Shown: positions 36,601 through 42,528, numbered from the stretch's first letter. The stretch is 64,000 nt of DNA from Olleya sp. Hel_I_94 (GCF_007827365.1 NZ_VISI01000002.1:315001-379000); one strand, 5' to 3'. The notes: a model not told the origin generated them from the sequence alone. Made by a program: numbers and translations.

Positions 36601-39559
36601 AAGTTCTTTCTAAAGTGTAAGTGTTTGGACAATCACCATCAGTTCTTATTTCGTTAAAAGTTACTGTTGCATTACTACAACTATCAGTAGCAGTAAGTAC
36701 TTCAGGATCTTCTAAATCACTACATTCCAGCGTTATTTCATCAGTTATTGTACTTGGGTTAGTGTAATTTGAAATACAAGCAAACTCTATATTATGTTGT
36801 CTTAAATTACCTGAAACATTAGCTTTTCTGGCTACAATTCCTACTCTAAATCTAAATGAGGTTGTATTTGTGTTTCTAGTAGTAATATTAGCTTGCGGAT
36901 ATATATTAGTTACACCTGTATATTCAGTTGTTCCTGCTGTTGCCACAATCCAAGGACCTTCTTCAGTAATAGTTAAATCTGTTGGATCATTTACGGTATA
37001 ACTATTTGTAAATTGTGTCCAGTTTACTTCTCCAAAATTTGCATTTCCATCAATATCACTAAAAGTCGTATAAAATTCTGGTAAAGGTGTTGGTTGATTA
37101 TTTGTATTATCAATAAAATCTATTTGATATTCAGTGTAAGCTCTATCACCAATATTAGTTAAATTAAATGCTGTTTGAGGTCTAAAAGAGTCTACACTAC
37201 CATTACCATTATCATCCAATAAAGGTACTGTTGTATTTATAGTAGCAAGTATTGTTACTACAGCATCCACACCTGGAGATACATTAGTAAACCTAAATTT
37301 TTCACCTTGTAAAAAGGTGTTATTATTACCATCTCCTAAAACTTCTGTATAATTTGCAAAACTTAAAACCGGAACATCAATGCAAGAAGGTTGATCGTTA
37401 TTAGTATCATTAGGAAATCCGTCAAAAGTTGGACCAACAGTATCTTCTATTGTGAAAGTAGCTGTCGTTGAAGATGAATTTCCACAAACGTCAGAAGCAG
37501 TAAAAGTAACTGTAGTAGATCCTGTTACACCACAATCATTGCTTAAGTTACTATAATTATTTGACCATGTTACAGCACTACAATTATCTGTAGCAGTAGC
37601 ACTACCATTGGTAGCTAACCAATTATTAAATGCAGCTTGACTATTTTGATCACATTGTACTGTAAAGTCAAAAGCATTTGTATCTATAACTGGAGCTGTA
37701 GTATCTTTAACTGTAATTATTTGAACATAATTATCAATTGTACGTCCACAAGAATCAGTAAAATTCCAAGTGTTTGTGTAAGTACCTAAAGTTGGACAAT
37801 TATTAGAAGGAACAAAAGTACCCGAAGTTTTGATTGGTGTTAAACCAGGACACGAGGATACAGGTGCTAAAGCTTGCGCATTGCTTAATGCTGTTGGATT
37901 GTTACATTCTATTTCTCTATCTAAAGCAGATGTAGCTGTTACCCATGTTGCTGGTGCAGGTGCATTGATGGTTACAAGTGTATTTAAAGTATTACCAACA
38001 CCACATCCATTAATTCCGTTGTGACTGCCACTAGAAATATTTTTAGGATTTATTTGTCCGATATAAGTGGCTACTAAATTAGAATCAAATGTACCAGAAC
38101 AATTATTTTGTAAATAATAACAATTATCGTTAACAGACAAATTATAACTTAAACTTATAGATTGACTTGCTTCCAAAACACCATTTGGAACCATAAAAGT
38201 TAAAGTTCTAGTGGTATTATTGTAAGTGTAAGTTATACCAGATGATAAACCAGTTATTGGAAGATTAAGTTCAGCTCCATTAGGTATAACTGTGGTTAAT
38301 GATACACCATTAGCATTATCATTTCCAACATTAGTTACATTTGCTGTGTAGGTGATTGTTTGTGGACTATTTGTTGGTGTAATTAAAGTTGGTGTTGCTG
38401 TAAAAATTGTCTGTAATTCTGGTTGATATATTTCAACAGAAAAACCTAAAACAAATAAGCCATAGGTTTCTTGATTAGACGTTAATCTAAGTGTAGTAGA
38501 GGTTTGGTTATTAGTTAATAACGAATTACCAGGGTTATTTAAAGGGAAAACAGCAGCGTCAAAACCTAAAGTATTTGTGCTCGCTGGATTTCTGTCAGTA
38601 AAATTATTTGCTCCATTACTTGGTCCTACAGTAATCCTACTATTAAAAAAGTTGTTAGCGTCTCTTAATGGTGCAGATATATCAACAAATGTATTTGATG
38701 AATTTAATATTTGTAATCGGTCTCCTGTCAAAGATCTATCTCCTTCAAGTGCTCCAATAACAATGTCAGATTGTACAATTCCATTTGGTACTGTTTGAAA
38801 ACCAGAAATATTAATATCAAAATTGTTTTGAGTACTAGTAACATTAGCGTAACCATCAAAAAGCGTTATGTTTCTAGCTTTTAATTTATCACTTTTATAG
38901 ACCATTATTACCTGCCATCCACCAGATGTACCAGTGTTGGTGTTTTCATGTGATACTAAAAATCCAGTTTTAGCCTCTACATTGGCAACCTGATATTTAC
39001 CAAAAGGGTTTCCTAAATTTTTAACACTATTAGTTATGTCCTTAACGCATACATAAGGATCATTATTTAAATGTGGATTTTGATTTTTACCTCTATATAT
39101 TACCTCGTCTGCATTTATAGTAGTATATGTGGTTTGACCTGGAAGCATCAATTTTACATTGTTATAATTCCAGTTAGGTTGATTTTCGGTTTCTATTCCA
39201 GCAACGTCAATACCTTTATCTGCTGCTGCCCAATACAATAGAACTTTGTCAATTACTAAACAACTGTCGTTTGGATATGGATTGGTTAAATTGGCACTAC
39301 TAGAATTAAAAGTACTAGCATCACTATCAATGTCAACATAAACGTTGTCCACAAAATCATGATTGTCCTGCTCTCCATTATAACTTCCTGTGGTCGTTCT
39401 AGACAACATGTTGTTTCCTACCATTTTTACATCTCCATTAATAGAGGCACTGTAACGAGGTGTAAAGACTTTTTTTACTTGAGCTTGCAGACTAAAGCTA
39501 ATTAAAAGGACTCCTAAAATTAGTAACCTTTTTGTGTAATTTGTTTTCAATATATTCAA
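21656..39559 (-). CDS. Giant repetitive T9SS surface protein, gliding-motility (type B) C-terminal domain
   Basis: This protein of about 5967 residues is predicted to be exported and surface-displayed. After a signal peptide (LLILGVLLISFSLQAQ) comes a unique N-terminal domain (about 28-385), a DUF11-like domain and HYR/Ig-like domains to about 1165. Then come four 294-residue units of three Ig/cadherin-like domains each (about 1167-2342), twenty-two 131-residue DUF11-like units (about 2343-5224) and five Cys-rich 88-97-residue HYR-like units (about 5225-5700). After a spacer, the C-terminal about 100 residues (ISKAVTPNGDAYNEFF, KIFNRFGDIVYES, LPNGTYYYVIDI) form the gliding-motility-associated sorting domain. 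The start must be TTG (39559, or TTG at 39550), as a stop lies two codons upstream. The locus resembles that of the SprB adhesin but is not an evident ortholog. Confidence 0.93.
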   Translation of the reverse strand: MNILKTNYTKRLLILGVLLISFSLQAQVKKVFTPRYSASINGDVKMVGNNMLSRTTTGSYNGEQDNHDFVDNVYVDIDSDASTFNSSSANLTNPYPNDSCLVIDKVLLYWAAADKGIDVAGIETENQPNWNYNNVKLMLPGQTTYTTINADEVIYRGKNQNPHLNNDPYVCVKDITNSVKNLGNPFGKYQVANVEAKTGFLVSHENTNTGTSGGWQVIMVYKSDKLKARNITLFDGYANVTSTQNNFDINISGFQTVPNGIVQSDIVIGALEGDRSLTGDRLQILNSSNTFVDISAPLRDANNFFNSRITVGPSNGANNFTDRNPASTNTLGFDAAVFPLNNPGNSLLTNNQTSTTLRLTSNQETYGLFVLGFSVEIYQPELQTIFTATPTLITPTNSPQTITYTANVTNVGNDNANGVSLTTVIPNGAELNLPITGLSSGITYTYNNTTRTLTFMVPNGVLEASQSISLSYNLSVNDNCYYLQNNCSGTFDSNLVATYIGQINPKNISSGSHNGINGCGVGNTLNTLVTINAPAPATWVTATSALDREIECNNPTALSNAQALAPVSSCPGLTPIKTSGTFVPSNNCPTLGTYTNTWNFTDSCGRTIDNYVQIITVKDTTAPVIDTNAFDFTVQCDQNSQAAFNNWLATNGSATATDNCSAVTWSNNYSNLSNDCGVTGSTTVTFTASDVCGNSSSTTATFTIEDTVGPTFDGFPNDTNNDQPSCIDVPVLSFANYTEVLGDGNNNTFLQGEKFRFTNVSPGVDAVVTILATINTTVPLLDDNGNGSVDSFRPQTAFNLTNIGDRAYTEYQIDFIDNTNNQPTPLPEFYTTFSDIDGNANFGEVNWTQFTNSYTVNDPTDLTITEEGPWIVATAGTTEYTGVTNIYPQANITTRNTNTTSFRFRVGIVARKANVSGNLRQHNIEFACISNYTNPSTITDEITLECSDLEDPEVLTATDSCSNATVTFNEIRTDGDCPNTYTLERTWTATDDCGNETIRTLTINVQDTTPPTFVETLPTNTTVDGDNIPDAPILTATDNCGDAIVTFNEEIVGDICTGNQTITREWIATDACDLTTSHTQVITVNQPVLTASIDSVTNILCSTEATGTINIAVSGGSLPYTYSIDGGTTYTSNATINDLAAGNYSIIVLDANECSTTLSAEILSNCTDAIADINNTFVGQAVFGNVLTNDEDFEGDIQTVTANTNPTNGSVTIDAAGNYTYTPNAGFTGEDTFTYTICDDGNPQACDTATVYIEVLPESGPENEAPIANADTATTPEGTPVDIVVLANDFDPDADPIIITNNTTPDNGTVTVNTDGTITYTPNDGFIGEDTFEYTICDNASPALCDTATVTVTVQPDGTPNTTNANDDAYNTTPTTPLTGNVLENDNDIEGNTQTVTTTTVTTAQGVTVTIDANTGVFTYTPNAGYVGTDSFVYTICDNGTPQACDQATVYLTVGGIANTTDAIADINNTFVGQAVSGNVLTNDEDFEGDIQTVTANTNPTNGSVTIDAAGNYTYTPNAGFTGEDTFTYTICDDGNPQACDTATVYIEVLPESGPENEAPIANADTATTPEGTPVDIVVLANDFDPDADTIIITNNTTPDNGTVTVNTDGTITYTPNDGFIGEDTFEYTICDNASPALCDTATVTVTVQPDGTPNTTNANDDAYNTTPTTPLTGNVLENDNDIEGNTQIVTTTTVTTAQGVTVTIDANTGVFTYTPNAGYVGTDSFVYTICDNGTPQACDQATVYLTVGGIANTTDAIADINNTFVGQAVSGNVLTNDEDFEGDIQTVTANTNPTNGSVTIDAAGNYTYTPNAGFTGEDTFTYTICDDGNPQACDTATVYIEVLPESGPENEAPIANADTATTPEGTPVDIVVLANDFDPDADTIIITNNTTPDNGTVTVNTDGTITYTPNDGFIGEDTFEYTICDNASPALCDTATVTVTVQPDGTPNTTNANDDAYNTTPTTPLTGNVLENDNDIEGNTQIVTTTTVTTAQGVTVTIDANTGVFTYTPNAGYVGTDSFVYTICDNGTPQACDQATVYLTVGGIANTTDAIADINNTFVGQAVSGNVLTNDEDFEGDIQTVTANTNPTNGSVTIDDAGNYTYTPNAGFTGEDTFTYTICDDGNPQACDTATVYIEVLPESGPENEAPIANADTATTPEGTPVDIVVLANDFDPDADPIIITNNTTPDNGTVTVNTDGTITYTPNDGFIGEDTFEYTICDNASPALCDTATVTVTVQPDGTPNTTNANDDAYNTTPTTPLTGNVLENDNDIEGNTQTVTTTTVTTAQGVTVTIDANTGVFTYTPNAGYVGTDSFVYTICDNGTPQACDQATVYLTVDGVAGLNVVKSAYNANGNFCIVAEDILVFTFTVTNPGDLLINSFTITDTLLGGNITADVTLSGDTNGDGFLAPTETWIFTAPNYIVTQADIDSGLITNSVSIVGLEPDGITTVSANDTFVIDENNTEISFCTPTNGLNIVKSAAIANGDACLALDSEVTYTFTVTNTGTVSINTVTINDTLLGGDITADVTLSGDTNTNGVLEPTETWIFTAPNYTVTQADIDAGVITNTVTVTGNEILNNTEVSANDTYVIDENNTDVTFCDPTSGLNIVKSATIANGDACLALDSEVTYTFTVTNTGTVSINTVTINDTLLGGDITADVTLSGDTNTNGVLEPTETWIFTAPNYTVTQADIDAGVITNTVTVTGNEILNNTEVSANDTYVIDENNTDVTFCDPTSGLNIVKSATIANGDACLALDSEVTYTFTVTNTGTVSINTVTINDTLLGGDITADVTLSGDTNTNGVLEPTETWIFTAPNYTVTQADIDAGVITNTVTVTGNEILNNTEVSANDTYVIDENNTDVTFCDPTSGLNIVKSATIANGDACLALDSEVTYTFTVTNTGTVSINTVTINDTLLGGDITADVTLSGDTNTNGVLEPTETWIFTAPNYTVTQADIDAGVITNTVTVTGNEILNNTEVSANDTYVIDENNTDVTFCDPTSGLNIVKSATIANGDACLALDSEVTYTFTVTNTGTVSINTVTINDTLLGGDITADVTLSGDTNGDGFLAPTETWIFTAPNYIVTQADIDSGLITNSVSIVGLEPDGITTVSANDTFVIDENNTEISFCTPTNGLNIVKSAAIANGDACLALDSEVTYTFTVTNTGTVSINTVTINDTLLGGDITADVTLSGDTNTNGVLEPTETWIFTAPNYTVTQADIDAGVITNTVTVTGNEILNNTEVSANDTYVIDENNTDVTFCDPTSGLNIVKSATIANGDACLALDSEVTYTFTVTNTGTVSINTVTINDTLLGGDITADVTLSGDTNTNGVLEPTETWIFTAPNYTVTQADIDAGVITNTVTVTGNEILNNTEVSANDTYVIDENNTDVTFCDPTSGLNIVKSATIANGDACLALDSEVTYTFTVTNTGTVSINTVTINDTLLGGDITADVTLSGDTNTNGVLEPTETWIFTAPNYTVTQADIDAGVITNTVTVTGNEILNNTEVSANDTYVIDENNTDVTFCDPTSGLNIVKSATIANGDACLALDSEVTYTFTVTNTGTVSINTVTINDTLLGGDITADVTLSGDTNTNGVLEPTETWIFTAPNYTVTQADIDAGVITNTVTVTGNEILNNTEVSANDTYVIDENNTDVTFCDPTSGLNIVKSAAIANGDACLSLDSEVTYTFTVTNTGTVSINTVTINDTLLGGDITADVTLSGDTNTNGVLEPTETWIFTAPNYTVTQADIDAGVITNTVTVTGNEILNNTEVSANDTYVIDENNTDVTFCDPTSGLNIVKSAAIANGDACLALDSEVTYTFTVTNTGTVSINTVTINDTLLGGDITADVTLSGDTNTNGVLEPTETWIFTAPNYTVTQADIDAGVITNTVTVTGNEILNNTEVSANDTYVIDENNTDVTFCDPTSGLNIVKSATIANGDACLALDSEVTYTFTVTNTGTVSINTVTINDTLLGGDITADVTLSGDTNTNGVLEPTETWIFTAPNYTVTQADIDAGVITNTVTVTGNEILNNTEVSANDTYVIDENNTDVTFCDPTSGLNIVKSATIANGDACLALDSEVTYTFTVTNTGTVSINTVTINDTLLGGDITADVTLSGDTNTNGVLEPTETWIFTAPNYTVTQADIDAGVITNTVTVTGNEILNNTEVSANDTYVIDENNTEVTFCDPTSGLNIVKSAAIANGDACLALDSEVTYTFTVTNTGTVSINTVTINDTLLGGDITADVTLSGDTNTNGVLEPTETWIFTAPNYTVTQADIDAGVITNTVTVTGNEILNNTEVSANDTYVIDENNTEVTFCDPTSGLNIVKSAAIANGDACLALDSEVTYTFTVTNTGTVSINTVTINDTLLGGDITADVTLSGDTNTNGVLEPTETWIFTAPNYTVTQADIDAGVITNTVTVTGNEILNNTEVSANDTYVIDENNTDVTFCDPTSGLNIVKSATIANGDACLALDSEVTYTFTVTNTGTVSINTVTINDTLLGGDITADVTLSGDTNTNGVLEPTETWIFTAPNYTVTQADIDAGVITNTVTVTGNEILNNTEVSANDTYVIDENNTDVTFCDPTSGLNIVKSAAIANGDACLALDSEVTYTFTVTNTGTVSINTVTINDTLLGGDITADVTLSGDTNTNGVLEPTETWIFTAPNYTVTQADIDAGVITNTVTVTGNEILNNTEVSANDTYVIDENNTEVTFCDPTSGLNIVKSAAIANGDACLALDSEVTYTFTVTNTGTVSINTVTINDTLLGGDITADVTLSGDTNTNGVLEPTETWIFTAPNYTVTQADIDAGVITNTVTVTGNEILNNTEVSANDTYVIDENNTDVTFCDPTSGLNIVKSATIANGDACLALDSEVTYTFTVTNTGTVSINTVTINDTLLGGDITADVTLSGDTNTNGVLEPTETWIFTAPNYTVTQADIDAGVITNTVTVTGNEILNNTEVSANDTYVIDENNTDVTFCDPTSGLNIVKSAAIANGDACLALDSEVTYTFTVTNTGTVSINTVTINDTLLGGDITADVTLSGDTNTNGVLEPTETWIFTAPNYTVTQADIDAGVITNTVTVTSNEILNNTEVSANDTYVIDENNTDVMFCPPTGSINIVKTGVFNNDNDNECTEIDETISYTFTVTNTGNVSLGNIIITDSLLDNAIPAVTISLISGDLNNNNILEPTETWIYTATYLVTQIDIDATEVTNIATVNAVIIVNGEIVTNTDQITTELIEDITPPDTSTCEILDETIECNGDNNLELATNWDNANILALENCATDACDDNIEVTSDFDYNNLISTCGNSGTILVTYTLTDATGNFSIYTATITIEDTTGPDLTACTVIDETIECGGTDNQTIADAWNAENMTALQSCGTDTCDVDPTNTVTSDYDFANLVSTCGASGTITVTYTVADDCGNTSQLTATLTLEDTTGPDLTACTVIDETIECGGTDNQTIADAWNAENMTALQSCGTDTCDVDPTNTVTSDYDFANLVSTCGASGTITVTYTVADDCGNTSQLTATLTLEDTTGPDLTACTVIDETIECGGTDNQTIADAWNAENMTALQSCGTDTCDVDPTNTVTSDYDFANLVSTCGASGTITVTYTVADDCGNTSQLTATLTLEDTTGPDLTACTVIDETIECGGTDNQTIADAWNTENMTALQSCGTDTCDVDPTNTVTSDYDFANLVSTCGTSGTITVTYTVADDCGNTSQLTATLTLEDTTGPALLSTLDLPSSVICSNVPEVPQLDFEDTCSLNPVTVEFNETTTFTGEEEIYDIIWTWTATDDCGNENVITHTINVITENFTTPLEGEKCIEDGLIDLYDYLPEVSDNTIEWVAVTEGVTIIDGIFDPLEVELGDYVFTYTTLNNGCLNTFELTITIHDDCTVLPCGEDDLKISKAVTPNGDAYNEFFTVGGVEECGFIIDIKIFNRFGDIVYESRDYQNNWNGQSPSGSVGSAGRLPNGTYYYVIDIKDSGIKPLAGPLYLGTK
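22461..23889 (-). repeat. Tandem repeat, 291 bp, four copies plus one divergent
   Basis: The sequence GTGTCTTCTA on the plus strand recurs at 22461, 22752, 23043, 23334 and 23625, exactly 291 bases apart. Each unit encodes 97 residues of a Cys-rich HYR-like domain (ETIECGGTDNQTIADAWN, then TYTVADDCGNTSQL). The four are nearly identical; the fifth (toward 23889) is clearly diverged. Confidence 0.95.
23889..32534 (-). repeat. Tandem repeat, 393 bp, 22 copies of a DUF11-like domain
   Basis: Twenty central copies recur with a strict 393-base period (for example the plus-strand start points 24492, 24885, 25278 up to 31959) and differ at only a few codons. One divergent copy lies at each end. Each 131-residue unit opens GLNIVKSA, contains VTYTFTVTNTGTVSINTVTI and the loop DTNTNGVLEPTE, and has two cysteines. 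Local variants mark sub-families and past recombination. Confidence 0.96.
30178..32391 (-). repeat. Five-unit (1965 bp) block duplication within the DUF11 array
   Basis: A diverged stretch beginning CCGTTGGTAGGAGTACAGAA occurs at 30180 and at 32145, exactly 1965 bases (5 x 393) apart. Identity continues to 30426/32391 and breaks at the next base. The copy near 30387 is a chimera: canonical unit on one side, terminal-type unit on the other. This marks an unequal crossover that copied five units. Confidence 0.85.
32535..36060 (-). repeat. Tandem repeat, 882 bp, four copies of an Ig-like triplet
   Basis: The 10-mer TATCAGCGAT recurs at 33397, 34279, 35161 and 36043, exactly 882 bases apart. Each unit encodes three Ig/cadherin-like domains with paired cysteines (YTICDDGNPQACDTATV and variants). 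The two inner copies share variants (FDPDADT, NTQI) absent from the outer two (FDPDADP, NTQT). Confidence 0.95.
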
Positions 39560-39614
39560 AACTTAATAGTTTAATACTCTATTTTTAATATAAATTTATT
39601 GCAAGAAAATAGTG

Positions 39615-39634
39615 GCCAATAGCTTACTATTGGC
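39615..39634 (-). promoter_or_regulatory. Hairpin in the leader of the giant gene
   Basis: GCCAATAG and CTATTGGC form a perfect 8-bp stem around a 4-base loop, about 55-75 bases before the TTG start. If the near-consensus -7 box at 39637-39645 is real, the hairpin would be at the very 5' end of the mRNA. It could equally be an operator. Confidence 0.45.
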
Positions 39635-39729
39635 GCAAAGGTTAAATAGAGAATCTTTTGTTCTCATAGTATAAACTTATTTTACTGCGTTAAATTTTAT
39701 ATTTTTAACTATTCATAAAAGCTAAAAAA

Positions 39730-39858
39730 ATGCTACAGTTTAAGGGAGGTTTATCAAAAATGATAATTGTAGGTTTTTTTTATTTACTCTATATTCAGGG
39801 ATCAAAATTAATTAATAGCATAACAAAAGAAGCACGATTTACACATCAAATCAAATAA
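39730..39858 (+). CDS. Possible 42-residue small membrane protein
   Basis: A short open frame encodes a basic N-terminus followed by the hydrophobic stretch MIIVGFFYLLYI and a charged tail. It sits in the gap upstream of sixA, in the same direction. There is no supporting promoter or homolog known to me, so it may be chance in AT-rich DNA. Confidence 0.22.
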   Translation: MLQFKGGLSKMIIVGFFYLLYIQGSKLINSITKEARFTHQIK

Positions 39859-39938
39859 ATATGTTATAGCACCTATAAAACCGATAAATGGTATTTTAAA
39901 AAACAATAAACGAATATTAAAGCACTTAAACGATAGTC

Positions 39939-40427
39939 ATGAGTAAAATTATACAATTTATTAGACATGCCAAATCTTCTTGGAAATTTAATGTGTCAGA
40001 TCACGATAGGCCATTAAAAAAAAGAGGTGTTAAAGATGCTAATTTGGTTGCTAATCACTTAAAAACTAATTTCATAAAGCCTAACTTAATTTTAAGTAGC
40101 ACAGCAAACAGAGCAAAATTAACAGCATTGCTTTTCGTCGATGTTTTGGATTTAAAAAACATACAATTTCAGCAAAAAAATGCACTTTATGATTTTTCTG
40201 GAGACTCAGTTTTAGAGGTCATAACTAACTGTAATGATAACGTTAATGTTTTGATGATTTTTGGGCATAATCATGCCTTGACAAATTTATGTAATTCTCT
40301 AGGTAATACAAGTATTGACAACGTTACAACCTCAGGTTTTGTGCAAATAGAATTTGATCAAAATTCATGGAAAAACATAAAAAATGGTAACACTACAAAA
40401 ATTGTCTTCCCAAAACATTTAAAATAG
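39939..40427 (+). CDS. sixA: SixA-type histidine phosphatase
   Basis: This 162-residue member of the histidine phosphatase superfamily has the catalytic RHAKSSW motif at residues 9-15 and a second histidine in IFGHNHALTNL (about 108-118). SixA removes phosphate from phosphohistidine proteins in E. coli; the true substrate here is not known. It directly precedes polyphosphate kinase and exopolyphosphatase genes, so a link to phosphate or polyphosphate metabolism is plausible. The gap to ppk is 40 bases and holds a -7-like box. Confidence 0.85.
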   Translation: MSKIIQFIRHAKSSWKFNVSDHDRPLKKRGVKDANLVANHLKTNFIKPNLILSSTANRAKLTALLFVDVLDLKNIQFQQKNALYDFSGDSVLEVITNCNDNVNVLMIFGHNHALTNLCNSLGNTSIDNVTTSGFVQIEFDQNSWKNIKNGNTTKIVFPKHLK

Positions 40428-40441
40428 ACAATCTAATTAGA

Positions 40442-40449
40442 TATATTTG
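40442..40449 (+). promoter_or_regulatory. Possible -7 box before ppk
   Basis: TATATTTG matches TAnnTTTG 18 bases before the ppk ATG. There is no clear -33 element, and read-through from sixA is also possible. Confidence 0.4.
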
Positions 40450-40467
40450 TAGTAAATTTTGCTGTAA

Positions 40468-42528
40468 ATGACTAACCATATTATTGATAATAAATACATA
40501 AACAGAGAGTTAAGTTGGCTACAATTTAACCATCGTGTTTTACAAGAAGCTGCTGACGAGTCTGTACCTTTGATTGAAAGACTTCGTTTTTTAGGAATTT
40601 TTTCTAATAATCTAGACGAATTTTTCAAGGTTAGATACGCAACCGTTAAACGTATCGATTACGCTGGTAGAGCTGGTAAAAGCCAGCTTGGTGGAATAAA
40701 AGCTTCTGAGTTGTTGGAGATTATTACCAACATAGTTATAAAGCATCAAACCGAAAGTTTAAAGATTTTAAGTGATATTCAAAAAAAGTTAGAAGCAGAG
40801 AATATTTTCATTTTAAGAGAATCTAAAATCACAAAAGCTCAAAAGCAATATCTTAGAAAGTACTTTTTAGAAAAAGTTAGCCCAGCTCTTGTTACCATTG
40901 TTTTAAATACCGAAATCAAGTTACCTAATCTTAAAGATAGTGCAGCTTATCTAGCGGTAAATATGCATTTAAAAGATGGAGAAAATCAATACGCTTTAAT
41001 AGAAATATCTAAAAATATGGATCGATTTATCGTGTTGCCAAAAGTTGGCGATACTGATAATATAATCATGTTAGATGATTTACTTAGACTATTTTTAAAC
41101 GATATTTTTAACATCTTCGAGTATAACAAAATTACTGCTCATATGATTAAAATCACTAGAGATGCCGAATTAGATTTGGATAGTGATTTAACTAAAAGTT
41201 ATATGGAAAAAATCAGTGATGGTGTAAAAGAAAGACAAGAAGGTGAGCCAGTACGATTTGTCTACGATAAAACCATTGATAAAAAAACTTTAGACTTTTT
41301 AATGGACAAAATGGGTATTGATAATACAGATAGTATTATTCCAGGAGGTCGTTACCATAATCGTAGAGATTATATGGACTTTCCTAGCTTAGGACGTACC
41401 AACTTATTGTACGATAAAATAGTCCCATTACCAGTAAAAGGTTTAAGTCTAGAAGGTAGTATTTTTGAAACGATTGCTAAAAAAGACTATTTACAATACG
41501 CACCTTATCATACGTTTTCATACGTAGTAAAATTTTTAAGAGAAGCAGCTTTAGATCCTCAGGTTAAAGCTATTAAGATTACTATTTACAGATTAGCTCA
41601 AATTTCTCATGTAGCCAGTTCCTTAATAAATGCTGCCAAAAACGGTAAAAAAGTAATGGTCTCTATGGAGATTCAAGCACGTTTTGACGAAGAAGCTAAT
41701 ATCGCTTACGCGGAACAAATGCAGCGTGAAGGTGTACAATTAATATTTGGAGTACAAGGTCTTAAAGTGCATAGTAAAATGTGTATTATTGAAAGGGAAG
41801 AGGACAAAAAAATAAAGCGATATGGTTTTATAAGCACTGGTAACTTTAACGAGTCTACAGCCAAAATATATACAGACTATACTTTATTTACTGCTAACCA
41901 AAGAATACTTAAAGACGTCAATAAAGTGTTTAACTTTTTTGAAGTTAATTATAAAATTTACAGATTTAAACATATAATTACATCACCTCATTACACAAAA
42001 AATAAGTTTTTTAATCTTATAGATAGAGAGATTAATAATGTTAAAGAAGGTAAACCTGGTTATATAAAACTTAAAATGAATAGTATATCTAACTATCCAA
42101 TGATAGATAAACTATACGAAGCAAGTCAAGCAGGAGTTAAAATACAAATGATAGTTCGTGGAATTTGTTGTTTAGTGCCAGGCGTAAAAGGTATAAGTGA
42201 AAACATAGAAGTAATAAGTATAGTCGATAAATTTTTAGAGCACACAAGACTTTACGTTTTTTGCAATAATAACAACCCTTTGGTTTATATCTCTTCTGCA
42301 GATTTTATGACCAGAAATATCGAGAACAGGGTAGAAGTAAGCTGTCCTATTTATGATAAAGATATAAAAGAAGAATTGATTGATACGTTTCATATTTGTT
42401 GGAATGATAATGTTAAAGCTCGGATATTAAATAAAGCACAAAACAATACCTACAAGCGTAACGATAAACCACAGTACAGAAGTCAATTTGAAGCTTACAA
42501 TTATTTAAAAAATAAATTAGATGCTTAA
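40468..42528 (+). CDS. ppk1: Polyphosphate kinase 1
   Basis: It reversibly polymerises the terminal phosphate of ATP into polyphosphate. The 686-residue protein shows the N-domain opening YINRELSWLQFNHRVLQEA, the FFKVRYATVKR segment, and two phospholipase-D-like domains. KITIYRLAQISHVASSLINA and VQGLKVHSKMCII carry the autophosphorylated histidine, and STGNFNESTAKIYTDYTLFT follows. A second conserved histidine lies in FLEHTRLYVFCN. The length is typical. The stop overlaps the start of ppx by 8 bases, so the synthetic and degradative enzymes are translationally coupled. Confidence 0.97.
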   Translation: MTNHIIDNKYINRELSWLQFNHRVLQEAADESVPLIERLRFLGIFSNNLDEFFKVRYATVKRIDYAGRAGKSQLGGIKASELLEIITNIVIKHQTESLKILSDIQKKLEAENIFILRESKITKAQKQYLRKYFLEKVSPALVTIVLNTEIKLPNLKDSAAYLAVNMHLKDGENQYALIEISKNMDRFIVLPKVGDTDNIIMLDDLLRLFLNDIFNIFEYNKITAHMIKITRDAELDLDSDLTKSYMEKISDGVKERQEGEPVRFVYDKTIDKKTLDFLMDKMGIDNTDSIIPGGRYHNRRDYMDFPSLGRTNLLYDKIVPLPVKGLSLEGSIFETIAKKDYLQYAPYHTFSYVVKFLREAALDPQVKAIKITIYRLAQISHVASSLINAAKNGKKVMVSMEIQARFDEEANIAYAEQMQREGVQLIFGVQGLKVHSKMCIIEREEDKKIKRYGFISTGNFNESTAKIYTDYTLFTANQRILKDVNKVFNFFEVNYKIYRFKHIITSPHYTKNKFFNLIDREINNVKEGKPGYIKLKMNSISNYPMIDKLYEASQAGVKIQMIVRGICCLVPGVKGISENIEVISIVDKFLEHTRLYVFCNNNNPLVYISSADFMTRNIENRVEVSCPIYDKDIKEELIDTFHICWNDNVKARILNKAQNNTYKRNDKPQYRSQFEAYNYLKNKLDA

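Larger units (their letters stand above)
39560..39938. other. Divergent region between the giant gene and sixA
   Basis: This 379-base region must hold the promoter of the giant-protein operon. It contains a perfect hairpin (39615-39634), a near-match -7 sequence TAACCTTTG on the minus strand (39637-39645), and a possible 42-codon ORF on the plus strand. No full two-part promoter was found for sixA. Confidence 0.5.
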
